DNA from: Thermodesulfovibrionales bacterium
Lineage (GTDB): Bacteria > Nitrospirota > Thermodesulfovibrionia > Thermodesulfovibrionales > SM23-35
Direction: 5' to 3'
Length of the DNA: 5,441 nt
Assembly (NCBI GenBank): GCA_020062205.1
Contig: JAGUWT010000087.1
Span: 1-5,441 of the forward strand
Shown piece by piece: positions 1 to 4,087 of this stretch (the stretch's first letter is position 1; each line of letters starts with the position of its first letter). The translations under genes were made by a program, and so were the position numbers. The notes beneath the pieces are model-generated. The model was given only the letters and a program-made list of their open reading frames with translations. It did not search any database and was not told the origin of the DNA.

Positions 1-348
1 ATGAACAAAACAAAGAATGATGAAGTCAAAGGTTTCCTCAAATGGCTTGAGCGGGAAATAGGCTGCAATATTGATGACCTTAGTGGTAAAACTGTTCTTA
101 AGGATTACCACGAAGGTAACCTTTTAGCCCCTCTTGCTGTCTTAAAGAAAAATAAATCAAAACTCTCTATAGACCCAACAAACCGCAGATTTCAGGAATC
201 ATTGGAAAAACATTTAAACGAAAGCATGTCAGTGCTTAACCCATTAAAAGATAAAATTGATGCTACTGATAATCTGATAGACCATATAGTTTATAAGTTG
301 TATGAGTTGACGGATGAGGAGATTGAGATAGTGGAGAGGAAAAAGTGA
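1..348 (+). CDS. Eco57I/TaqI-like restriction-methylase C-terminal region protein (possibly 5'-partial)
   Basis: A 115-residue reading frame begins with ATG on the first base of the window, so its ribosome binding site cannot be seen and the true gene may extend upstream. Its C-terminus, around residues 92-112, reads LIDHIVYKLYELTDEEIEIVE. That is the characteristic tail of Eco57I/TaqI-like type IIG enzymes, where the methylase/specificity polypeptide commonly ends in LIDQIVYKLYGLTEEEIKIVE-like sequence. The rest is charged and helical, with Lys-rich stretches around residues 49-60. No methylase catalytic motif (NPPY) or nuclease motif is present, so this piece alone cannot methylate or cut DNA. 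It is either the detached C-terminal helical part of a disrupted enzyme upstream or a stand-alone relic. The family link rests on recognition of the tail and of the general pattern of the preceding region. Related tail fragments recur near 1041-1109 and 1559-1754. Confidence 0.65.
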   Translation: MNKTKNDEVKGFLKWLEREIGCNIDDLSGKTVLKDYHEGNLLAPLAVLKKNKSKLSIDPTNRRFQESLEKHLNESMSVLNPLKDKIDATDNLIDHIVYKLYELTDEEIEIVERKK

Positions 349-387
349 AAGGAATATTTAGGTCTGTTAAGATAATAATAAGCCGGA

Positions 388-396
388 AGGGAGGTG
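388..396 (+). promoter_or_regulatory. Ribosome binding site of the DUF433 antitoxin gene
   Basis: The purine stretch AGGGAGGTG lies six bases before the ATG at 403. It fixes the start of the DUF433 gene and is a strong Shine-Dalgarno match. Confidence 0.8.
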
Positions 397-402
397 TAAA
401 GA

Positions 403-630
403 ATGAAGAAGTTAGTTGAGAGGATAGTATCAGACCCAAAGATATGTAGCGGCAAGCCCTGTATAAAAGGAACAAGAATTCCAGTTCATATAATTCTTGA
501 TCTCCTTGCTGCAGGAGAGAATTTTGAAGGAATTAAGAAGGCTTACCCGAATATCACGGACGAAGATATAAGGGCATGCTTGAACTATGCTTCTATTCTT
601 GCAGATGAAGATGCAGGGGTTGCTGTATGA
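403..630 (+). CDS. DUF433 family antitoxin
   Basis: This 75-residue protein shows the DUF433 signature almost end to end: IVSDPKICSGKPCIKGTRIPV at residues 7-27, then a helix-turn-helix-like segment with ILDLLAAGENFEGIKKAYPNIT, and a closing ALNYA-type helix (here CLNYASILADE). DUF433 proteins are small helical DNA-binding-like proteins (VapB-like), and in bacteria they are usually encoded directly before a DUF5615 PIN-like nuclease, as here. By family knowledge it should neutralise that partner and may repress its own operon; this is inferred, not shown. Start choice is firm because of the strong ribosome binding site at 388-396. Its stop codon overlaps the next gene's start (ATGA at 627-630), so the pair is translationally coupled. 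Length is normal for the family. Confidence 0.92.
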   Translation: MKKLVERIVSDPKICSGKPCIKGTRIPVHIILDLLAAGENFEGIKKAYPNITDEDIRACLNYASILADEDAGVAV

Positions 631-842
631 AGATGTTCGCAAATGAAAACCTCTTTGAGCCTATTATTGATTATCTGAAGGTGCTTGGTAATGATGTGCT
701 AAGCATAAGAGATTCAGGGCTTTCTGGAATATCTGATGACGAGGTTTATCAGCGGGCATGCGAAGATAAGCGAGTAATCATAACGATGGATAAGGATTTT
801 TCGAGGACGTTTCGTTTCCCGCCAGAAAAAAGACGGTTATAG
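627..842 (+). CDS. DUF5615 PIN-like toxin, C-terminally truncated
   Basis: This 71-residue protein matches the N-terminal two thirds of DUF5615 (Mut7-C/PIN-like RNase fold) proteins. It has the ANENL segment at residues 5-9, a helix with VLGNDVLSIRD, the SDDEVYQRACEDKRVIITMDKDF core at about 36-59 with acidic residues D37, D38 and E39, and the TMDKDF strand. Family members are usually around 100-115 residues and continue after the FPPEK segment with a GIIVLRL-type strand and a final helix. Here the frame ends in EKRRL, and the stop codon TAG is formed where the AGGGACGGTTCTATTTT motif begins at 841. The last strand and helix are therefore missing. The Asn in ANEN, instead of the more common Asp, is a frequent variant and not by itself evidence of inactivity. 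It is coupled to the DUF433 antitoxin by an ATGA overlap. As a toxin it is probably inactive or weakened, but this is inference. Confidence 0.82.
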   Translation: MKMFANENLFEPIIDYLKVLGNDVLSIRDSGLSGISDDEVYQRACEDKRVIITMDKDFSRTFRFPPEKRRL

Positions 843-858
843 GGACGGTTCTATTTTC
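841..858 (+). repeat. GGGACGGTTCTATTTT motif, as found beside REP/RAYT-type elements
   Basis: The sequence AGGGACGGTTCTATTTTC occurs exactly at the point where the DUF5615 gene is cut off. From memory, this short word and its complement (AAAATAGAACCGTCCC) recur in many bacterial genomes next to Y1 (IS200-like, RAYT) transposase genes and as scattered remnants. No transposase frame is present nearby, so this is at most an end or relic. A partial echo, GACGGTT, lies just before it (832-838). Only one copy is in the window, so the repeat status rests on recognition. Confidence 0.45.
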
Positions 859-1040
859 TCTCATTTTCCTCTCTCTTCGGCCTCTCTTTTTTAATATTTT
901 TAAAATAGGTCTGGTCTTGACAGCCTGTTGAATTATGACATTTTCTGAATACGAAACCTTTAATCACTCTTCACCTTTTTCCCACCTTCCCAACAATCTG
1001 CAACATCTAAATACTAATCCTTTCCTGACATTATTTTCAA

Positions 1041-1109
1041 CACCATCCTCTCTGCTATAATAATTCATCCCTCACTCCTGATGAGATTGCGATTGTCTAC
1101 GACTCATAG
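1041..1109 (+). pseudogene. Decayed methylase C-terminal tail (LTPDEIAIV)
   Basis: In one frame, bases 1068-1109 read SLTPDEIAIVYDS followed by TAG. This matches the LTxEEIxIVE tail that ends Eco57I-type methylases and also appears in the 115-residue protein at the window start (LTDEEIEIVE) and after hicA (LTEEEIRIVE). Upstream, 1041-1067 still looks like a scrambled DTIVYNLY segment (CACCATC...TATAAT) but only with small shifts. There is no start codon or intact frame. The assignment rests on about ten residues plus the presence of two better copies nearby, so it is tentative. Confidence 0.4.
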
Positions 1110-1136
1110 AGTGGAGGGGAAAGGGTAAGCGGTTTT

Positions 1137-1145
1137 TGGTATACT
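1137..1145 (+). promoter_or_regulatory. Extended -10 promoter element before hicBA
   Basis: TGGTATACT is a TGn extension plus a TATACT hexamer, one mismatch from TATAAT. It sits just upstream of the hicB ribosome binding site. No good -35 hexamer is seen at 16-18 bp, as is allowed for extended -10 promoters. Transcription would start around 1150-1154, giving a very short leader. Confidence 0.35.
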
Positions 1146-1168
1146 AAAGTCAAGAGGAGGTGGTTTAA

Positions 1169-1369
1169 ATAAAGGTAAGAGCTACTTTTGTTAAAGACGG
1201 CAAGTGGTGGGTTGCGTGGACGGATGATGTGCCAGGCGCACTGACCCAGGGGAAAACAATTGAGGAAGCAAAAGAGAATCTCATTGATGCTATTCATGAA
1301 ATGCAAAAACCTGTGGATATTTCTTCTCTGCCCAAGCGGGAGGTTGTTTTAGAAGAAATTGAAGTATGA
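1169..1369 (+). CDS. hicB: HicB-family antitoxin with ATA start
   Basis: This 66-residue frame reads KVRATFVKDGKWWVAWTDDVPGA, then LTQGKTIEEAKENLIDAI. That is the short HicB partial RNase H-like fold: a strand pair, DxPG turn, T.G.T.EEA helix start and NL..AI helix. HicB binds and inhibits the HicA mRNA interferase. The natural start falls on ATA at 1169, seven or eight bases after GAGGAGG (1154-1160) and immediately after an in-frame TAA (1166-1168). Upstream extension is therefore impossible, and no ATG, GTG or TTG exists near the N-terminus; the first in-frame GTG (at the DVPG segment) would delete the first two strands. Either ATA is used as a rare start codon or an ATG was lost by one G-to-A change. 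The C-terminus carries no separate DNA-binding domain. Its stop overlaps the hicA start (ATGA, 1366-1369). Confidence 0.8.
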   Translation: MKVRATFVKDGKWWVAWTDDVPGALTQGKTIEEAKENLIDAIHEMQKPVDISSLPKREVVLEEIEV

Positions 1370-1557
1370 AGAGAAAGGATCTGATCAGGTACCTGGAACG
1401 TCATGGATGCGTTCTGTTAAGAGAAGGTGCAAAACATTCCCGTTATATAAATCTTGCCAATACAAATAAATCAACAACGGTACCAAGACATACCGAGATT
1501 GCTGACCTTTTGGCAATCAAGATTTGCAGACAACTCGGTATCCCTGATCCAAAATAA
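1366..1557 (+). CDS. hicA: HicA-family mRNA interferase toxin
   Basis: This 63-residue protein is a full-length HicA. It has a dsRBD-like fold with KRKDLIRYLERHGCVLLREGAKHSRY, the G21-x2-H24 motif carrying the catalytic histidine, and the TTVPRHTEIADLLAIKICRQLGI segment typical of the family's second half. HicA cleaves mRNA independently of or at the ribosome and is held inactive by HicB. The gene order hicB-hicA is the less common one but well known. The start ATG overlaps the hicB stop, so toxin translation depends on antitoxin translation, which matters because hicB appears to start on ATA. All expected motifs are intact, so the toxin looks functional. Methylase debris begins within a few bases of its stop. 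Confidence 0.93.
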   Translation: MKRKDLIRYLERHGCVLLREGAKHSRYINLANTNKSTTVPRHTEIADLLAIKICRQLGIPDPK

Positions 1558-1558
1558 A

Positions 1559-1754
1559 GACATGGGGCAGCAGCCTTTCATCACTCTCGTTGACCGCATC
1601 CTTTCCATTACCAAAGACGAGGATTACCTGCAAAATCCAGAAAAGCAGGCAAAGGTAAAAAAAACTTGAGCAAGAGATTGACCAGCTTGTTTATAATCTC
1701 TACAGCTTAACCGAGGAGGAGATACGGATTGTGGAGGAAAGTGTGGGTAAGTAA
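1559..1754 (+). pseudogene. Broken C-terminus of Eco57I/TaqI-like type IIG methylase
   Basis: Reading from about 1562, the frame gives GQQPFITLVDRILSITKDED, then YLQNPEKQAKVKK. This is the recognisable near-C-terminal region of type IIG (Eco57I/TaqI-like) methylases, where QQPFI..VD.IL.ITK follows the target recognition part. The frame then stops at 1667-1669. Shifting by one base after the run of eight A (1657-1664) restores LEQEIDQLVYNLYSLTEEEIRIVE and a natural stop at 1752-1754. One extra A in the run explains the break. No methylase domain is present, and the 5' border abuts the hicA stop, so only the last ~64 codons survive. It cannot encode an active enzyme. The frame upstream of about 1559 overlaps hicA and looks unrelated. 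Confidence 0.78.
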
Positions 1755-1791
1755 GAGTCTTGTTGGTAAAAATAAAATAGTGGAAGGAATT

Positions 1792-1796
1792 AGGAG
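1792..1796 (+). promoter_or_regulatory. Ribosome binding site of the radical SAM gene
   Basis: AGGAG lies seven bases before the ATG at 1804 and supports that start. I see no convincing -35/-10 pair between the methylase remnant and this gene, so the operon promoter is not identified. Confidence 0.7.
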
Positions 1797-1803
1797 CTAA
1801 AAT

Positions 1804-2832
1804 ATGGACAGCCGATTTGAAAACTCAAATATAAATACTGAGTTTTACTTTCAATGGCATATCACCGAAAAATGTAACCTCAGATGTAAACACTGCTATC
1901 ACGATGGCTATACTTCAACTAATGAATTAAGCTTAGACGAGTTAAGGCATATAGCGGACAAAATAGATACTACCTTGAAAAGATGGGATAAAAAAGGCAC
2001 CCTTTCTATTACTGGCGGAGAACCTTTTTTGGTTAAAGATAAGGTCTTTCCACTATTACAGCATGTCAGTTCGCTCAAAACCATTCACTATTTCGACATT
2101 CTCACTAACGGCAGCTTGCTTGACCAGACTGTTCTGGATAAGCTAAAAGAATTTAAAAAACTCAGACGGGTGCAACTTTCTTTAGAGGCAGCAGACCAAA
2201 ATCTAAACGACCAGATTCGAGGAAAGGGCAGTTTTGAAGCAACTTTGTCTGCTATCAGATTGTTGAAAAAGAATGATTTTCAAGTAGCTATTATGATGAC
2301 TATCAGCAATCTCAATAAAAATGAGGTTGAGCCTCTGGTCAATTTACTTAAAGAAGAAAGCGTTGATACCTTTTCTGCCGAACGTCTTATCCCTGAAGGG
2401 ATGGGAGCCAATTTAAAAGATGAATTTCTAACCTCAGAAGAGTTAAAAGATGTATTCCAAAGAATTTATTCTCTGGCTATGAAAAAGGATAAAATTAGGA
2501 TCTTGTTATATAGACCTTTGTTTGTACTTTTAAACGGGAGTGACCCAACTGTCGGTGCAATGTGTTCTGTCGGAACCAATGCCTTGACTATTATGCATGA
2601 CGGTACAATTTACCCCTGTCGCCGTCTACCTATTCCAATTGGAAATGCGGTGAAGGATAGTTTTTATAAAATTTGGTATACCTCTGATGTCCTATGGAAT
2701 ATTAGAAATTCAAAAAATATCAAAGGTAAATGTAATGGTTGTGATTTTATACCCTTATGTCGAGGTTGCCGTGCTATGGCCTATGCTTTAACTGGTGATT
2801 ACCTTGCAGGAGACCCACAATGCTGGAAATAA
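1804..2832 (+). CDS. Radical SAM/SPASM peptide maturase
   Basis: This 342-residue protein has the radical SAM cluster motif CNLRCKHCY (C24, C28, C31), which binds the [4Fe-4S] cluster that cleaves S-adenosylmethionine. SITGGEPF follows at 68-75 (the GGEP motif for SAM binding). The C-terminal SPASM domain has C254-x12-G-x4-C272, then C310-x2-C313-x5-C319-x2-C322 and C340, seven cysteines as expected for two auxiliary iron-sulfur clusters. Length and layout match PqqE/MftC/AlbA-type maturases, which form C-C or thioether bonds in peptides. The third spacing, CRGC, is x2 instead of the usual x3. The next gene encodes a PqqD-like leader-binding protein and overlaps this one by 13 bp, and a Cys-rich peptide follows, so the substrate is most likely that peptide. 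The exact bond made cannot be read from the sequence. Confidence 0.95.
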   Translation: MDSRFENSNINTEFYFQWHITEKCNLRCKHCYHDGYTSTNELSLDELRHIADKIDTTLKRWDKKGTLSITGGEPFLVKDKVFPLLQHVSSLKTIHYFDILTNGSLLDQTVLDKLKEFKKLRRVQLSLEAADQNLNDQIRGKGSFEATLSAIRLLKKNDFQVAIMMTISNLNKNEVEPLVNLLKEESVDTFSAERLIPEGMGANLKDEFLTSEELKDVFQRIYSLAMKKDKIRILLYRPLFVLLNGSDPTVGAMCSVGTNALTIMHDGTIYPCRRLPIPIGNAVKDSFYKIWYTSDVLWNIRNSKNIKGKCNGCDFIPLCRGCRAMAYALTGDYLAGDPQCWK

Positions 2833-3110
2833 ATAAAGATGATATATTTATTCTGTCAGATAATATTTTTCTCCAGAAAATAGAAGAATTAGGAAAATAT
2901 TGGGTGTTTAATATAGAAACTGGTGAACATTACAGCCTTAATGAAACCTCTTATTGGATTCTGGAGCAGATAGCAGTGAAGTTACCTATTAAAAGCATTT
3001 TAAGGGATTTTATAGATATCTATGATGTAGATGAAAATCAGGGCAAAAACGACCTCGATGAAACAACAAATGAGTTTTTGAAAGAAAAAATTATTAAAAG
3101 GAGGAAGTAA
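2820..3110 (+). CDS. PqqD-like RiPP recognition element protein
   Basis: This 96-residue protein has the PqqD layout. There are N-terminal strands (FLQKIEELGKYWVFNIETGEHYSLN, about residues 17-41) with the family's G.hYxLN turn, then the NETSYWILEQI helix (41-51), an SILRDFIDIYDVDE segment (about 59-72) and a final acidic-to-basic helix ending in FLKEKIIKRRK. PqqD-type proteins are small winged-helix domains that bind the leader of a RiPP precursor and present it to the radical SAM partner. The gene starts inside the end of the radical SAM gene (overlap 2820-2832), showing tight coupling, and stops one base before the precursor peptide ATG. The role as leader binder is inferred from family and position. 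It could also serve the asparagine-synthetase-like protein, since lasso peptide pathways use the same fold for that purpose. Confidence 0.87.
   Translation: MLEINKDDIFILSDNIFLQKIEELGKYWVFNIETGEHYSLNETSYWILEQIAVKLPIKSILRDFIDIYDVDENQGKNDLDETTNEFLKEKIIKRRK
3099..3104 (+). promoter_or_regulatory. Strong ribosome binding site of the precursor peptide
   Basis: The AAAAGGAGGAA stretch gives a near-perfect Shine-Dalgarno core about seven bases before the ATG at 3112. It is the best site in the operon, as expected for a substrate peptide that must be made in excess over its enzymes. Confidence 0.75.
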
Positions 3111-3111
3111 A

Positions 3112-3255
3112 ATGAACAAGGATAAGAAAAAGGTTTATGAAAAACCGACCCTAAAAAGAGAGAGGACTATGAACTTTCCTGTTGAGATTATAAACAAATC
3201 ATCGGGAAAGAAGATTGTTTGTAAGCAGTGCTCTGGCTGCCATGGGTGCAGATAA
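3112..3255 (+). CDS. RiPP precursor peptide with CxxCxxCxxC core
   Basis: A 47-residue reading frame fills the gap between the PqqD-like gene and the toroid gene. The leader half is Lys-rich and contains YEKPTL at residues 9-14, an exact match to the YxxPxL leader motif that lasso peptide RRE proteins bind. After a middle part (MNFPVEIINKSSGKK) the peptide ends in CKQCSGCHGCR, with cysteines at 37, 40, 43 and 46, a perfect three-residue spacing. No Asp or Glu lies after E25, so a lasso macrolactam with a Gly/Cys N-terminus cannot form in the tail. The strong ribosome binding site, the position directly after a PqqD-like gene and the clustering of cysteines at the end all support a substrate of the radical SAM enzyme. 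Four cysteines could be thioether donors, or bind a metal or iron-sulfur cluster. The gene was inferred from these features; no homolog is recalled. Confidence 0.78.
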   Translation: MNKDKKKVYEKPTLKRERTMNFPVEIINKSSGKKIVCKQCSGCHGCR

Positions 3256-4087
3256 GGTCATTTCCGAAATGGAATTGACTATTCAGCAAGGCATAATCGC
3301 CTTGAGCCAAACAATTAAGGATTTCCTGCAAAAAGATATTGAGCTTACCCGCATGTGTAGATTAGCATTGCTTTTGAAAGAAAGCGGCGTTAATCCTAAC
3401 ACGATACTTTTCAAAAAAATAGCTGAGAAGTGTATTAAAATGCAAAAGGATGACGGGGGATGGTCTGATGTTCCCGAAACCATGTGGTGCGCAAGTTTTC
3501 TGAATTTATCAAAAGAATATCAGAACTCGGTTGAAAAAGCACAGAAATGGATAAATGACCAAAGCCAGAAGACGCAAGGTTGGGGTAAATCCCTAAGAGA
3601 CTCTGCCCGAATACCTATAACCGGCCTGATTCTCTACTTCCTTCCTCAACTTTCTTCAGATGTCTGTTTAAAATGGTTGGAGAAGGAATGGAAAAAAGAA
3701 TGGCGATGTGAACCCTGCCTGAATTATAAAGCTGCTCTTACATTAATGGCATTCTCTAAAAATTACTATCATCCGGAAGGCAATGAAATTATTTCAAAAA
3801 CTGTTCACTTGTTAGCCGATCAACAGAATGATGATGGAGGCTGGGGACCATGGAAAAATCATCCTGTTGGAAGTGATCCTTGGTGTACAGGTATTTCTAT
3901 GGTGTCACTTCTTCATTATCCGAATGAATTGCCTCAGAAAGTGCTACGCAATGGTTTGGAATGGATTAAGAAAAATCAACTTCCAAGTGGCTTGTGGGCT
4001 TATCATTATATTGAAGATGGAAGCGCTTGGGCACTATACGCCTTAACTATGGGCTACAGTTTATTAGGTAAGAGAAAAAATGATTGA
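3242..4087 (+). CDS. Prenyltransferase/squalene-cyclase-type alpha-toroid protein
   Basis: From ATG 3242 this gives 281 residues. It contains repeats of the terpenoid-cyclase/protein-prenyltransferase toroid: QKDDGGWSD at 68-76, QKTQGWGKSLRDSAR near 109-123, QQNDDGGWGPW at 194-204 and NQLPSGLWAY near 245-254. Each is followed by a helix of the TGI.M..LL type. The DxDD motif of squalene-hopene cyclases is not seen; SDPWCTG (211-217) and EDGSAWALYAL (258-268) occupy comparable places. At about 280 residues it is half the size of true triterpene cyclases. The start is uncertain: ATG 3242 overlaps the precursor stop by 14 bp, TTG 3215 would add nine residues, and ATG 3269 would remove nine; none has a good ribosome binding site, consistent with coupling. 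Inferred role: a peptide-modifying or peptide-holding protein. A lipid-directed role is possible. Confidence 0.8.
   Translation: MGADKVISEMELTIQQGIIALSQTIKDFLQKDIELTRMCRLALLLKESGVNPNTILFKKIAEKCIKMQKDDGGWSDVPETMWCASFLNLSKEYQNSVEKAQKWINDQSQKTQGWGKSLRDSARIPITGLILYFLPQLSSDVCLKWLEKEWKKEWRCEPCLNYKAALTLMAFSKNYYHPEGNEIISKTVHLLADQQNDDGGWGPWKNHPVGSDPWCTGISMVSLLHYPNELPQKVLRNGLEWIKKNQLPSGLWAYHYIEDGSAWALYALTMGYSLLGKRKND

Larger units (their letters stand above)
843..1168. other. Intergenic stretch without an intact gene
   Basis: About 325 bp between the truncated toxin and hicB. It starts with the GGGACGGTTCTATTTT motif and continues as a pyrimidine-rich, T-rich stretch with many stops in all frames. A TTGACA hexamer at 917-922 has no acceptable -10 partner at 16-18 bp. 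At 1041-1109 there is a decayed methylase-tail-like segment, and at 1137-1145 an extended -10 element for hicBA. I see no RNA gene, terminator hairpin or insertion-sequence ends beyond these. Confidence 0.6.

Noticed and set aside
263..642. Minus-strand open frames opposite the first gene and the DUF433 gene
   Set aside because: They are opposite well-supported genes, have no ribosome binding site and give low-complexity or unrecognisable proteins.
917..945. TTGACA hexamer in the gene-free stretch as a promoter
   Set aside because: No acceptable -10 hexamer lies 16-18 bp downstream, and the nearest TATGA-like word is only about 12 bp away.
1454..1561. Upstream part of the frame that leads into the methylase remnant, as a separate protein start
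   Set aside because: It overlaps hicA in another frame, has no ribosome binding site and shows no methylase resemblance before about 1559.
3112..3255. Classical lasso peptide precursor
   Set aside because: The YxxPxL leader motif fits, but there is no Asp/Glu at ring position 7-9 after any plausible core start in the tail, and no transglutaminase-like leader protease is encoded nearby.
3828..4046. Second + strand open frame inside the toroid gene
   Set aside because: It is a shadow of the toroid frame, which has clear repeat motifs, and it has no domain of its own.
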